Shown here one piece after another: positions 9,177-17,894 of a DNA stretch of 64,000 bases. The first letter of the stretch is position 1. Each line of letters starts with the position of its first letter. A program made the position numbers and the translations under genes. The stretch covers positions 248,001 through 312,000 of the forward strand of contig CANNEA010000006.1 of the NCBI GenBank assembly GCA_947503525.1, given 5' to 3'. Origin of the DNA: an uncultured Carboxylicivirga sp. Lineage in GTDB: Bacteria > Bacteroidota > Bacteroidia > Bacteroidales > Marinilabiliaceae. The notes under the pieces were generated by a model that ran no database searches, was not told where the DNA came from, and was given only the letters and a program-made list of their open reading frames with translations.

Positions 9177-9617
9177 TTATTGTTCGTCTCGGCAAAACAA
9201 GCGTTGAATAAAACCACAGAAGGTTCTACTCCTGGCTTTATCATATTGATTTCTAAAATTATCCTTCTCGCTTTGAGGAGCATCTTTATTTAGTTGCTGC
9301 CATATTTCGCCCCAACCTAAAAAGCCACCTACATTTCGATCATCAATAAATATGTCGGCATTAACCTTTCGGCTCATGTTTTCATTTATCACTTCTTCCG
9401 GATAAGTTCGGTTGATAGCATAAAATTCAATACCATTACGTCTGCAATAATCAACCGCAGCATCCAGTTCTTTGCCGGATCGGATAGTCCAGAGAACCAA
9501 AAGATGACCTTGCGCTTGTAGTGCTTTAAGTGTTTGAAAAGCAAAGATTTTTTCCTTGCCAATGGCAGGGTATCTGTGCTCAACTATGGTTCCATCAAAA
9601 TCTACTGCTATAAGCAT
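9177..9617 (-). CDS. BT0820-family HAD-type phosphatase
   Basis: 146 residues. The N-terminus has the HAD nucleophile motif VDFDGTIV (Asp6, Asp8), followed by LVLWTIRSG (motif II Thr) and ADIFIDDRNVGGFLGWGEIW (motif IV acidic pair). This length and the NVGG-GWGEIW ending are typical of the small BT0820-type hydrolases of Bacteroidota. It probably removes phosphate from a small metabolite; the substrate is not known. It lies 8 bases downstream of a small membrane-protein gene on the same strand, in the recR transcript direction. Confidence 0.82.
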   Translation of the reverse strand: MLIAVDFDGTIVEHRYPAIGKEKIFAFQTLKALQAQGHLLVLWTIRSGKELDAAVDYCRRNGIEFYAINRTYPEEVINENMSRKVNADIFIDDRNVGGFLGWGEIWQQLNKDAPQSEKDNFRNQYDKARSRTFCGFIQRLFCRDEQ

Positions 9618-9625
9618 ATGAATGT

Positions 9626-10081
9626 TTAATTATCGTTTTTGTCGTTGTTTTCTAATTCTCGCTGAATCGTTGATTGCGATGGGTAATTTAATAGAAGGAA
9701 TAGATAAATTAATCCAAAAATTATTAATTGGTTGATATGTCCGGTGGACAAATAAATTAGAAGACTTATTAGTGATAGGCCTTCCAGAGTAGCTATTTTG
9801 ATAAAATAGGCACTTTTATAATGCATTAGTTTACTTTCAATACTTAGGCTTTGATTGATACGACTCACCTTTCTTTTATGAAACATATAAGAGGCAGGTA
9901 TGCCAATTAAAGCCAGAACAATAGAAAGTGATTTCATATTATTTTCGTTAGCTGTTTCAAAGGTAGAGACTTTACCTATTGTTAGAATATAGTAAAACGA
10001 AAAGGCGGCAAAAATGGCCAGCGTTATGACTATTACAAAATAGATAAGTTTAATTTGCTTATATGTTGAATTCTTTTGCAT
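9626..10081 (-). CDS. Hypothetical four-helix membrane protein
   Basis: About 151 residues from MQKNSTYKQIK (ATG at 10081), which begins one base after the recR stop codon; an upstream Met at 10099 would overlap recR by 17 bases and is less likely. Hydrophobic segments lie near residues 12-34, 45-62, 92-108 and 113-131, separated by a basic loop (HKRKVSRINQ). The C-terminus is polar (ELENNDKNDN). I do not recognise a named family. Tight spacing with recR above and the BT0820 phosphatase below suggests one operon. Confidence 0.65.
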   Translation of the reverse strand: MQKNSTYKQIKLIYFVIVITLAIFAAFSFYYILTIGKVSTFETANENNMKSLSIVLALIGIPASYMFHKRKVSRINQSLSIESKLMHYKSAYFIKIATLEGLSLISLLIYLSTGHINQLIIFGLIYLFLLLNYPSQSTIQRELENNDKNDN

Positions 10082-10082
10082 T

Positions 10083-10703
10083 CTATAAAGTATTTTCAAA
10101 AGGTAAACGATTAACTAATGAACGACCTAAAGTTACCTCATCGGTATATTCCAGTTCATCACCAATAGAAACTCCACGGGCGATAGTGGTCATGTTTATT
10201 TGATGCTTTTCAAATTTCTTAAAAAGGTAGAAATTTGTGGTGTCACCTTCCATGGTTGTGCTTAATGCGAATACCAATTCTTTAACATCCCCATTTTTAA
10301 TTTTTTCTTCCAAAGCCGAAATTGTCAGGTCATCGGGTCCAATGCCATCCATTGGAGAGATTACACCTCCTAAAACGTGATAAATTCCGTCGTATTGTTG
10401 AGTATTTTCAATGGCCATGACATCACGGATGCTTTCCACTACACATATCAATTCATGATTGCGATTATGGTTGGCACAAATATGACAGGTTTCGCTATCA
10501 GAAATATTATGGCAACTTTGACAATACACAATTTCCTCACGCATATGCCTAAGTGAGTCAGAAAATTTAAATACCATTTCCTTTTCTTGCTTAAGTAAAT
10601 GTAATACAAGCCGAAGTGCCGTTTTTTTACCTATGCCCGGTAATTTGGCAAACTCATTTACAGCTGTTTCTAATAATTTAGATGGAAAAGATGCAGAGGT
10701 CAT
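10083..10703 (-). CDS. recR: Recombination mediator protein RecR
   Basis: 206 residues from [10 protein letters not shown] (ATG at 10703), the normal RecR length; the open frame extends 55 codons upstream but that part is unlike RecR. It has the helix-hairpin-helix [20 protein letters not shown] (18-37), a C4 zinc finger CQSCHNI...CHIC (Cys61, 64, 73, 76) and a Toprim domain beginning at ELICVVES (84) with [16 protein letters not shown] (111-126). RecR with RecO loads RecA onto gapped DNA. A promoter-like TACATTTG lies on the minus strand about 32 bases upstream of this start, supporting it. Confidence 0.95.
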   Translation of the reverse strand: MTSASFPSKLLETAVNEFAKLPGIGKKTALRLVLHLLKQEKEMVFKFSDSLRHMREEIVYCQSCHNISDSETCHICANHNRNHELICVVESIRDVMAIENTQQYDGIYHVLGGVISPMDGIGPDDLTISALEEKIKNGDVKELVFALSTTMEGDTTNFYLFKKFEKHQINMTTIARGVSIGDELEYTDEVTLGRSLVNRLPFENTL

Positions 10704-10869
10704 TTTCAAATGTTGATTATGCTGCAAATGTAATAAAAAGTACTGATGTAAATATGTTTGATATTTGAGCGGATTTATTATAAATGATAAGGTGAGCGGA
10801 TGCGATGATTTAAATCCGTTAATAAGTAATTGCGATATTTCCTGAGTATCGCATCTACAAAACATCACA

Positions 10870-10900
10870 TTGTTTAATTAATTTACAGACAGTATATTTG
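10870..10900 (+). promoter_or_regulatory. Bacteroidota sigma-70-type promoter for the symporter gene
   Basis: TTG at 10870-10872, a 20-base spacer, then TATATTTG at 10893-10900. This fits the phylum's -33/-7 consensus (TTG ... TAnnTTTG). It stands 20 bases before the ATG of the symporter gene, giving a very short leader. Confidence 0.7.
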
Positions 10901-10920
10901 AACATTCAACACAAAAGCAC

Positions 10921-12366
10921 ATGAATCCAATACATATAGCTATTATAATTGCATGTTATTTCGCCTTATTAATTTTGATTTCATTCTTAACTGGAAGAAA
11001 GGCGGATAATGAAACTTTTTTTAGGGGTAACAAGCAATCACCTTGGTATATTGTTTCCATAGGAATGATTGGCGCTTCTCTGTCGGGTGTAACATTTATT
11101 TCGGTGCCTGGTTGGGTAGGCTCAACAGGAATGACATACATGCAAATGGTTATGGGCTATTTTTTAGGCTACCTTGTTATTGCGCATATCCTTTTACCTC
11201 TCTATTATCGATTAAATCTGACATCCATATATAGCTATCTGGACGAGCGATTTGGCTTTTGGTCATACAAATCCGGATCTGTTTTATTTTTATTGTCGCG
11301 TACGGTTGGAGCATCAGCACGCTTATATTTGATGGCTAATGTATTGCAGATAGCTGTCTTTGATGCCTTTAATATTCCGTTTGAAGTCACGGTGGTGTTA
11401 ACTATATTTCTGATTTGGCTTTACACGTTTCGGGGTGGTATTAAAACCATTATATGGACAGATACCTTGCAAACGCTGTTTATGTTGACCTCTGTTGGGA
11501 TTGCGGTCGTTCTTATTTCAAAAAGCATGGACCTTTCTTTTACTGGAGTGATTAGTACCATTTCAGAGAGTGAATATTCAAAGCTATTTGTGTTCGACGA
11601 TTGGGGATCAAAACAACATTTTGTTAAGCAATTTCTAAGTGGGGCATTTATTACCATTGTAATGACCGGGTTGGATCAGGATATGATGCAAAAAAATCTC
11701 ACATGTAGAAATCTGAAGGATGCGCAAAAGAATATGTACTGGTATGGTTTTGCATTTATGCCTGTCAATCTATTGTTTTTAGGACTAGGAGTTTTATTAT
11801 TTGTTTTTGCCAATAGTCAGGGCATTGCTATCCCCGAAAGAGCAGATGATTTGTTTCCCATAATTGCCACAGGTGGTTATCTTCCTCCAATTGTTGGGGT
11901 GTTTTTTATTTTGGGATTGGTTGCTGCGGCATACTCAAGTGCAGATTCTGCCTTAACATCTTTAACTACTTCTTTTTCTGTCGACATTCTGGGCGTTAAG
12001 GGGCAGGTTGAGAGTAAAGCAAGACGTAATCGCATCCTAGTACATATCGGATTTAGCTTTCTCCTGGCCGTTGTTATTTTGTTGTTTAAAGCCTACAACG
12101 CAGGTAGCGTGATTAGTACTATCTTTAATCTGGCTGGTTACACCTACGGGCCTTTATTGGGTTTATACGCCTTTGGCCTGTTTACCAAGTTTAAGCTTAA
12201 AGACAAATGGGTGCCTTTGGTTGCAATAATTGCCCCTATAATAACCGGGATAATTGATTACAATGCCGAATCCTGGTTTGGTGCCGCTATGGGTTTTGAA
12301 AAACTAATTTTAAATGGGGCAATTACCTTTGTAGGTTTATTGGCCATAATGAAGCGTAATCGTTAA
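10921..12366 (+). CDS. Sodium:solute symporter (SSS family)
   Basis: 481 residues with about 13 hydrophobic segments, the usual build of SSS (SLC5-like) transporters. Family traits are visible: FRGNKQSPWYIVSIGMIGASLSG near residues 32-55 (first LeuT-type helix with the GASLSG break), YSYLDERFG near 100-110, and the Na2-site-like AAAYSSADSALTSLTTSFS near 338-356. It couples sodium entry to uptake of a sugar, organic acid or related solute; the substrate cannot be read from sequence. It is monocistronic, facing the convergent acyl-CoA ligase gene, and divergent from recR. Confidence 0.88.
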   Translation: MNPIHIAIIIACYFALLILISFLTGRKADNETFFRGNKQSPWYIVSIGMIGASLSGVTFISVPGWVGSTGMTYMQMVMGYFLGYLVIAHILLPLYYRLNLTSIYSYLDERFGFWSYKSGSVLFLLSRTVGASARLYLMANVLQIAVFDAFNIPFEVTVVLTIFLIWLYTFRGGIKTIIWTDTLQTLFMLTSVGIAVVLISKSMDLSFTGVISTISESEYSKLFVFDDWGSKQHFVKQFLSGAFITIVMTGLDQDMMQKNLTCRNLKDAQKNMYWYGFAFMPVNLLFLGLGVLLFVFANSQGIAIPERADDLFPIIATGGYLPPIVGVFFILGLVAAAYSSADSALTSLTTSFSVDILGVKGQVESKARRNRILVHIGFSFLLAVVILLFKAYNAGSVISTIFNLAGYTYGPLLGLYAFGLFTKFKLKDKWVPLVAIIAPIITGIIDYNAESWFGAAMGFEKLILNGAITFVGLLAIMKRNR

Positions 12367-12463
12367 AAATAGTTGGAGCTGGCTCTAGCAATCAGTTAAT
12401 GCTTAGTGTAAATACGCAAAAGCCATCTCCCAAGTTCAAACAAAAAAAACTAATCATTAGACC

Positions 12464-14281
12464 CTATCCACCAAACTTAATGGAACCACGATTTTCTTCA
12501 CCATTTTCATAAGCATACATCTCACGCAATATGTCGGCATACTTTTTATAGATGATTCGTCGACGTAATTTTAGAGTAGGAGATAGTTCGCCGGTTGCCG
12601 AAGTCCAGTTTTCGCAAACGAGTTTAAAACGCTTGATTTGCTCATGCGCACCCAACTGTTTATTATACTTCAATACTTCCTGGCGATAAACAGACATCAC
12701 CTTATCATCTTTAATCAATTCCTTGTTGTCACGGAAATGAACTTTTTGTTGATGAGCCCATCCATGAAGAAATTCGAAGTTCGGGGCCAATAAAGCACCA
12801 GCAAACTTTTCGCTTTCGCCAACAATTATAGCTTGTTCGATAAAGTCGGATTCTTTAAGAAGGTTTTCAATGGATTGTGGGGCTATGTATTTACCGCTAG
12901 AAAGCTTAAACATCTCTTTCTTACGGTCGGTAATTTTAAGAAACTTATTATTGATAAGTTTGCCGATATCTCCTGTGTGAAACCAACCATCACTATCAAT
13001 AACTTCTCTGGTGGTTTTCTCATCTTTATAATAACCCATCATAATGTTGGGTCCTTTGGCTAATATCTCACCATCATCATCAATATTGACTTCAACACTA
13101 TTGAAAACAGGCCCTACTGTGCCAATCATTAGGTTGCCAGGCTGAGCGATATAATTAGCTGCAATTACAGGTGCTGTTTCCGTCAGGCCGTAACCTTCCA
13201 TCAAAGGAATTCCGGCAGCAAAAAACAATCGACTTAAGCGAGGTTGAAGAGCGGCTCCTCCACTTACTACAAATCGCAAATGCCCACCAAAAGCCTTTTG
13301 CCACTTTGAAAAAATCAGTTGACGAGCTATCTTCAGTTTAAGTCCGTACAAAGGATAATTCTTTCCGTTGGTTCGATAACGTTCACCTAACTTCATCGCC
13401 CAGAAGAAGAGGCTCTTTTTGATGCCTGATAAATCATTGCCTTTAGATACCAGTTTATCGTAAATACGTTCTATAACTCTTGGTACTGTAACAAAAGCCG
13501 AGGCCTTTATCTCAACAAGGTTTTGGGCAATGGTTCCCAGATTTTCAGCATAATAGATGCTACATCCATTGGCCTGGAACAAATAATTAATCATTCGCTC
13601 ATACACATGGCAAAGTGGCAAGAAGCTCAGAATATTATCTTTTGGTCCCAAAGGATACAAAGGCAAGGCATCCTTCATATTGCTGATGAAATTTTTGTGG
13701 CTAAGCATAACACCCTTTGGGTTGCCAGTCGTTCCTGAGGTGTATATTATGGATACCAACTCATCTTCACTTATGTTGTTTCTGATCTCTTTGAATTTAT
13801 CTTTCCAAATAATCCGTTCCTGCTCACCAAGATCTGTGATTTCGCTCCAGTTATTTGCTTCGGCAATGTCGTTGAAAGTATAAATTTCCTTAATGGAATC
13901 AATTTCTGCCGCAACTAGTTTTAGCCGCTTATATAAGGTGATGTCCGAAATTATCAGCATGCGGGCATCACTATGTTCTAAAATAAATTTGTATTCTTCA
14001 TCTGAAATAGTCGGATAGATGGGTACATGAACTACACCAATCATCGACATGCCCATATCCACAAAGTTCCATTCCGGACGATTGTTTGATACGGTGGCTA
14101 TCTTATCCCCTTTCTGAAAGCCTTTTGCTAATAATCCATAACTGAATAAACGGGCCTGTTCGCTATATTCCTTAACACTAAACTTAACCCATTCTTTGTT
14201 GCGCTTGGCGCATAAAATGTCTTCCTTATCGAGGTTGTGCTTGAGGTTAGCAAGCAAATCGAAGGTCCTTGTGATTTCCAT
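12464..14281 (-). CDS. Long-chain acyl-CoA synthetase (AMP-forming)
   Basis: 605 residues from MEITRTFDLL (ATG at 14281). The adenylate-forming motifs are in order: ATP-binding IIYTSGTTGNPKGVMLSHKN, MEGYGLTETAPVIA, GWFHTGDIG and ITDRKKEMFKLSSGKYIAP. This length and the C-terminal GELSPTLKLRRRIIYKKYAD block are typical of FadD15/ACSL-like ligases that activate long-chain fatty acids for lipid synthesis or breakdown. The reading frame stays open for 98 codons upstream to 14575, but a TATCTTTG element at 14312-14319 (minus strand) sits just before 14281 and family alignment begins there, so the shorter start is chosen. Confidence 0.9.
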   Translation of the reverse strand: MEITRTFDLLANLKHNLDKEDILCAKRNKEWVKFSVKEYSEQARLFSYGLLAKGFQKGDKIATVSNNRPEWNFVDMGMSMIGVVHVPIYPTISDEEYKFILEHSDARMLIISDITLYKRLKLVAAEIDSIKEIYTFNDIAEANNWSEITDLGEQERIIWKDKFKEIRNNISEDELVSIIYTSGTTGNPKGVMLSHKNFISNMKDALPLYPLGPKDNILSFLPLCHVYERMINYLFQANGCSIYYAENLGTIAQNLVEIKASAFVTVPRVIERIYDKLVSKGNDLSGIKKSLFFWAMKLGERYRTNGKNYPLYGLKLKIARQLIFSKWQKAFGGHLRFVVSGGAALQPRLSRLFFAAGIPLMEGYGLTETAPVIAANYIAQPGNLMIGTVGPVFNSVEVNIDDDGEILAKGPNIMMGYYKDEKTTREVIDSDGWFHTGDIGKLINNKFLKITDRKKEMFKLSSGKYIAPQSIENLLKESDFIEQAIIVGESEKFAGALLAPNFEFLHGWAHQQKVHFRDNKELIKDDKVMSVYRQEVLKYNKQLGAHEQIKRFKLVCENWTSATGELSPTLKLRRRIIYKKYADILREMYAYENGEENRGSIKFGG

Positions 14282-14311
14282 ATAACTCTTATCTATTCTA
14301 GCTGATGAGAT

Positions 14312-14319
14312 CAAAGATA
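14312..14319 (-). promoter_or_regulatory. Probable -7 element for the acyl-CoA ligase gene
   Basis: CAAAGATA on the plus strand reads TATCTTTG on the minus strand, a match to TAnnTTTG, 30 bases before the chosen ATG. No clear TTG stands 19-20 bases further upstream, so the match is partial. Confidence 0.45.
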
Positions 14320-14585
14320 ATGATTTTTGTTTTCCGAAGTAAAGGTCTGTGAGGAAAGTATAGGGCGTATTTAGGAATGCAGATAGTAAACGCATTTTTA
14401 TGTTGACTAATTTCTGATGCATTAAGACCACATCAGAAATATGCACGTGCACAGGGATGTATGATAGATGGAAATAAAATAAGTAGTGAGTTTTGATTCT
14501 GAAGGAATAAGGAATTATTTGAATAAGTAGAATATTATCCATCAATTGTGCATTATTTACTATTTTTTTGCTCACGCAAGCAATC

Positions 14586-14593
14586 TATTTTTG
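14586..14593 (+). promoter_or_regulatory. Probable -7 element for the UroD-family gene
   Basis: TATTTTTG matches TAnnTTTG and lies 43 bases before the ATG at 14637. The nearest upstream TTG (14568-14570) leaves only 15 bases of spacer, shorter than usual, so this is tentative. Confidence 0.4.
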
Positions 14594-14636
14594 TAGTACT
14601 TATCAGGTATCTTTCTACCCAAATAAATCAATAATA

Positions 14637-15896
14637 ATGAATTCAAGAGAAAGAGTAATTGCTTCCATTGAGCACAAATCAATTGATAAAGTCCCGTTTG
14701 ATATAGGTAGTAATCCCAGTTCTGGCATATCGGCCATTGCCTATTCGAAACTGTTAAAACATTTGGGTAAGGATAATTTACCGGTTAAAATATTTGATGT
14801 AGTTCAGCAATTGGCCCATCCAGATATGGAAATAGTGGATGCCTTGGGTATAGATGTGATTGATATCGGAGTGATGTATAATACCCATACTAATGATTGG
14901 TGCGAAACTAAGCTAAGTAATGGCGATGCGGCTTTATACCCCAATTGGTTTAGGCCTGAAAAAGATAATAATGGCGATTATTTAGCTAAAAATAAAACAG
15001 GAGAAGTCATCGCCAGAATGCCTGCCGGATCAAGTTTCTTTGATCAAACCATTTTTCCTTGGTTGGATAGTTTTCCACCGGAGATGTCGGGCTTAAAGGA
15101 AGCAATGGATAAAGTATTGTGGAGTGCTTTTGCGCATAGTCCATGGGATCATGCCAATAAACCGGAATTTTGGAGTGATTTGCGAAAGAAGGCTTTGCAG
15201 CTTCGTAATAAATCGGACAAGGCCATTATGATTACAGTAGGTTGTAATTTGTTTGAATGGGGAACTTTTTTACGAAGAATGGATAATTTCCTTATGGATC
15301 CTTATATGTATCCGGATGAAGTGAATACTTTTCTAGATGCTTTGTTGAAGATTCATTTAAATACCTTGGAAAAGGTGGTTGAATCAGTTGGAGAGGTTGT
15401 GGATATTATTCGCTTTGGTGATGATTTGGGAATGACCAGTGGTCCATTGGTGCCACCCGATCTTTACAAAGAATTTTATAAGCCGCGCCATGCAATGCTT
15501 AATGACTATGTACATCAACATTGTAAGATGAAGACATTTTTGCATTCTTGTGGGTCTATCGATCAATTGATTCCTGATCTTATAGAGGCTGGATTTGACA
15601 TCTTAAATCCGGTACAAACAAATTGTGCGGGGATGGAGCCGGAGCGCTTAAAAAATGAGTTTGGGAAGAATATTACTTTTTGGGGCGGAGGTGCTGATAC
15701 CACCACGGTATTGAATAGAGCAAGCACCGAAGAGGTGCGAAAGCATTGCTTAAATCGTCTTGAGATATTTTCGAAAGATGGTGGTTTTGTTTTTAATCCG
15801 GTACATAATATCATTCCTGATGTTCCGCCTGAAAATATTATCGCCATGGTTAATGCCGTTAAAGAGTTTAATGGTGAAGAGTTAATAAAGTTTTAG
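14637..15896 (+). CDS. Uroporphyrinogen decarboxylase superfamily protein (methyltransferase-like)
   Basis: 419 residues from MNSRERVIASIEHK (ATG at 14637); the frame is open a further 23 codons upstream but the family starts here. It has the UroD-superfamily barrel with RERVIASIEHKSIDKVPFDIG at the start, FGDDLGMTSGPLVPPDLYKEF, and the HSCGSIDQLIPDLIEAGFD / NPVQTNCAG / FWGGGADT series. These traits mark the MtaA/MtbA-like and orphan branch rather than HemE: the protein is longer and lacks the N-terminal HemE arginine-rich signature. Members move methyl groups to corrinoid or coenzyme M, or act in unknown steps of catabolism. Only 16 bases separate it from the mutarotase-like lipoprotein gene, so the two likely share a message. 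Confidence 0.78.
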   Translation: MNSRERVIASIEHKSIDKVPFDIGSNPSSGISAIAYSKLLKHLGKDNLPVKIFDVVQQLAHPDMEIVDALGIDVIDIGVMYNTHTNDWCETKLSNGDAALYPNWFRPEKDNNGDYLAKNKTGEVIARMPAGSSFFDQTIFPWLDSFPPEMSGLKEAMDKVLWSAFAHSPWDHANKPEFWSDLRKKALQLRNKSDKAIMITVGCNLFEWGTFLRRMDNFLMDPYMYPDEVNTFLDALLKIHLNTLEKVVESVGEVVDIIRFGDDLGMTSGPLVPPDLYKEFYKPRHAMLNDYVHQHCKMKTFLHSCGSIDQLIPDLIEAGFDILNPVQTNCAGMEPERLKNEFGKNITFWGGGADTTTVLNRASTEEVRKHCLNRLEIFSKDGGFVFNPVHNIIPDVPPENIIAMVNAVKEFNGEELIKF

Positions 15897-15912
15897 ATTC
15901 AACAGATTTATT

Positions 15913-16674
15913 ATGAAATATATAAAATATCTCGTTTTTGTAATTTCACTTCTTATAATTTTGCCGAGTTGTCAACAAGAAAAAAAAATGCGCCGTTTTA
16001 CTTTTGCAACCTATAATTCTTTGAGTGATTCTATTGCTTTTCAAAATCTAAAGTCTGATAAAGTTGTATTGGATGAATTGGCCAAGTCAGGGGTAGTTAA
16101 TTTTAACTATTGCTCGATGGATTCCATTTCATACCTGGTATTAGATATGGAAGAAGATTTCAATCTCGATCGAAGTATAAAAGTATTTAATGACTTGGCG
16201 TTGAAATATTCACAGTTAGGTTTCTTTACTGAAATCCTTAATGGCAATTATCAGCTTCTGGATAGGATTTATAAAATGGAACAAACAATAGAATATGCAG
16301 CCAGCAGTGGTCAGTTGATTCCTTATCAAAAGGCTGACTATGGTCGTTTTATACTAACCCTTGAAATTATAAATGATCCAGTTTTAGCCGAAGAATATAT
16401 TAAAGTACATGGCATAGGTATGGCCTGGCCTCAGATTACAGAGAATATGAAAAGTGTAGGCATTCATGAAATGGAATTATATTTGATGGGCTATCGTGCT
16501 TTTTTAATAATGGATACAAAACCGGATTTTGATTGGGATATTGATGGAAAGGTTTGGGGCGACCTGCCAAAGGAAAAAGATTGGCAAGCTTATGTGGCTA
16601 AGTTTCAAAAAACAAATCCTGAAAGTAAAGCCGCAGAGAAGTGGAAAACAATGAAGCTTATCTCAATGCACTGA
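15913..16674 (+). CDS. Lipoprotein with two L-rhamnose-mutarotase-like domains
   Basis: 253 residues. A lipoprotein signal ends in LPSC with Cys20. Residues 144-253 match the L-rhamnose mutarotase (RhaM, DUF718) pattern: GRFILTLEIINDP, EEYIKVHGIGMAWPQI (His166, Trp172-Pro173), IHEMELYLMGYRAFLIMDT and the closing AEKWKTMKLI. Residues 26-105 (RRFTFATYNSL, LDELAKSGVVNFNYC, SYLVLDMEEDF) look like a second, degenerate copy lacking the His and Trp-Pro. Known RhaM enzymes are about 105-residue cytoplasmic proteins that interconvert anomers of rhamnose. An exported, membrane-anchored double copy is unusual, so activity is uncertain. It probably forms an operon with the preceding UroD-family gene. The assignment is by motif reading only. 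Confidence 0.7.
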   Translation: MKYIKYLVFVISLLIILPSCQQEKKMRRFTFATYNSLSDSIAFQNLKSDKVVLDELAKSGVVNFNYCSMDSISYLVLDMEEDFNLDRSIKVFNDLALKYSQLGFFTEILNGNYQLLDRIYKMEQTIEYAASSGQLIPYQKADYGRFILTLEIINDPVLAEEYIKVHGIGMAWPQITENMKSVGIHEMELYLMGYRAFLIMDTKPDFDWDIDGKVWGDLPKEKDWQAYVAKFQKTNPESKAAEKWKTMKLISMH

Positions 16675-16774
16675 TTTAATAGAAGCTATCTAGAATTATA
16701 TACCTTGGCCTCTTAATGATGATTTCATTATCGAAATGGTATGAATTCATATTTATCCTTAGCTCGGATATAAA

Positions 16775-16957
16775 TCACTCAATTCTGAGCAGATGGATTT
16801 GATCCGTTTGTTGAGTACCCCAAAGCAATGCCAGTTTAACCCGATCAGACATTGGAGTTGAACCTGGCTGATTAACCCAGACGAAATTAGATTCATCCAC
16901 ATTAATAGGTCTTTCAACACTATCAAATTCTTCATCTTGCCGTAATATTATGAACAT
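16775..16957 (-). CDS. Possible small hypothetical protein
   Basis: A 60-codon frame with ATG at 16957, preceded by GGAG five bases upstream, and ending in TGA at 16775. The codons look like those of neighbouring genes and the product (MFIILRQDEEFDSVERP... ending IHLLRIE) is of mixed, non-repetitive composition with two Trp residues, unlike a chance frame. I recognise no domain. It lies in an otherwise empty 325-base gap between the mutarotase-like lipoprotein and the flavin reductase, on the opposite strand to both. It could be a genuine small gene or the 3' remnant of a larger one. Confidence 0.4.
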   Translation of the reverse strand: MFIILRQDEEFDSVERPINVDESNFVWVNQPGSTPMSDRVKLALLWGTQQTDQIHLLRIE

Positions 16958-16999
16958 TATAGCTCCATTTCATGTCTATACAAATAAAAAGATTTACGA

Positions 17000-17536
17000 A
17001 TGAAGAGAATAATTGCATTTGGAGCAAGTAGCAGTAAACAATCGATAAATAAAACATTCGCACAATTTGCGGCTGACAAACTGGAAGTAGAATATGAACT
17101 TCTTGATTTAAACGATTATGAAATGCCTATTTTCAGTGTTGACAGAGAGCAAGAATTAGGCATTCCTGAATTAGCCCTTAAGTTTAAAGAGCAGATAAAA
17201 TCAGCTGATGGAATTATTATCTCTTTTGCTGAGCACAATGGAGCTTATAGTGCAGCCTATAAGAATATCTCAGATTGGGTTTCGCGAATCGAAAAAAATA
17301 TGTGGAACGATAAACCAATGTTATTAATGGCTACTTCGCCGGGAGCAAGGGGAGGTGCATCGGTTCTTGAAATGGCAATTAATCGTTATAAATTTGGAAA
17401 TAGCAATACAATTGCCAGCTTCTCTTTGCCCTCTTTTAATGAGAATTTTTCTTTGGATACGGGTATTAAGGATCAAGGCTTGAATGACCAATTTACGGCA
17501 CAGTTGAAAATTTTCAAATCAGCATTGCAGCGATGA
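17000..17536 (+). CDS. NADPH-dependent FMN reductase / NAD(P)H oxidoreductase
   Basis: 178 residues of the flavodoxin-like NADPH-dependent FMN reductase family. The flavin phosphate loop GASSSKQSINKTFAQF (8-23) is at the N-terminus, ADGIIISFAEHNGAYSAAYKNISDW (near 73-97) supplies the isoalloxazine-contacting loop, and MATSPGARGGASVLE (near 113-127) follows. Such enzymes reduce FMN, quinones or azo compounds with NAD(P)H in the cytoplasm. It stands alone, with no partner gene. Confidence 0.85.
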   Translation: MKRIIAFGASSSKQSINKTFAQFAADKLEVEYELLDLNDYEMPIFSVDREQELGIPELALKFKEQIKSADGIIISFAEHNGAYSAAYKNISDWVSRIEKNMWNDKPMLLMATSPGARGGASVLEMAINRYKFGNSNTIASFSLPSFNENFSLDTGIKDQGLNDQFTAQLKIFKSALQR

Positions 17537-17894
17537 TTAGCATTCATAAGATGTAAGATCAAAAACAATTACTCAGGAGCTTGTAGCTGGGTAATCAGGT
17601 ATTGTGTTTTGGAGTGTTTATGGAATGTATTTTTTGAATAAATAAAGGCAGCAGTTGCTCTACAACAATTTAAGAAAGGAAGTAATAAGCATTGACAAAC
17701 GGAAGCTTTTTCTTATTTGAAATTTCTTTTTTAAAAAGTAAAGCAATAGTAGAATTGGCCCAAAAGAATAATTTGGCAGTTATACCCTATCAATTCAATG
17801 CTAAGTTTATATGGTGAAAGCATATCCCTGCTGTTAAATGCAAAAGACAATATTATATCAGAAACACCAATTGACTTAAGAAAAATTCGAATTA
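17537..17894. other. Gene-poor gap with possible gene remnants
   Basis: 358 bases without a convincing gene. A coding-like stretch without an ATG runs from about 17690 to 17816 (ending in AQKNNLAVIPYQF-NAKFIW), and a shifted frame continues it to 17914. This arrangement would fit a frameshifted remnant, but the area is AT-rich and chance is not excluded. No hairpin terminator is obvious after the reductase gene. Confidence 0.3.

Larger units (their letters stand above)
14282..14636. other. Divergent intergenic region between acyl-CoA ligase and UroD-family genes
   Basis: 355 bases with no convincing gene. On the minus strand a TATCTTTG box (14312-14319) precedes the ligase; on the plus strand TATTTTTG (14586-14593) precedes the UroD-family gene. 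The open frame continuing the ligase upstream through this region is not conserved-looking and is treated as non-coding. Confidence 0.55.

Noticed and set aside
10704-10868. 55-codon N-terminal extension of RecR
   Set aside because: RecR is about 200 residues; the extension is unlike any RecR and a promoter-like box falls inside it.
14282-14575. In-frame 98-codon extension of the acyl-CoA ligase
   Set aside because: The family begins at the Met at 14281, the extension has an unlikely composition for a leader domain, and a -7 box lies within it.
14637-15896. HemE, uroporphyrinogen decarboxylase of heme synthesis
   Set aside because: Longer than HemE, lacks its N-terminal arginine-rich signature, and resembles the methyltransferase/orphan branch; no heme genes nearby.
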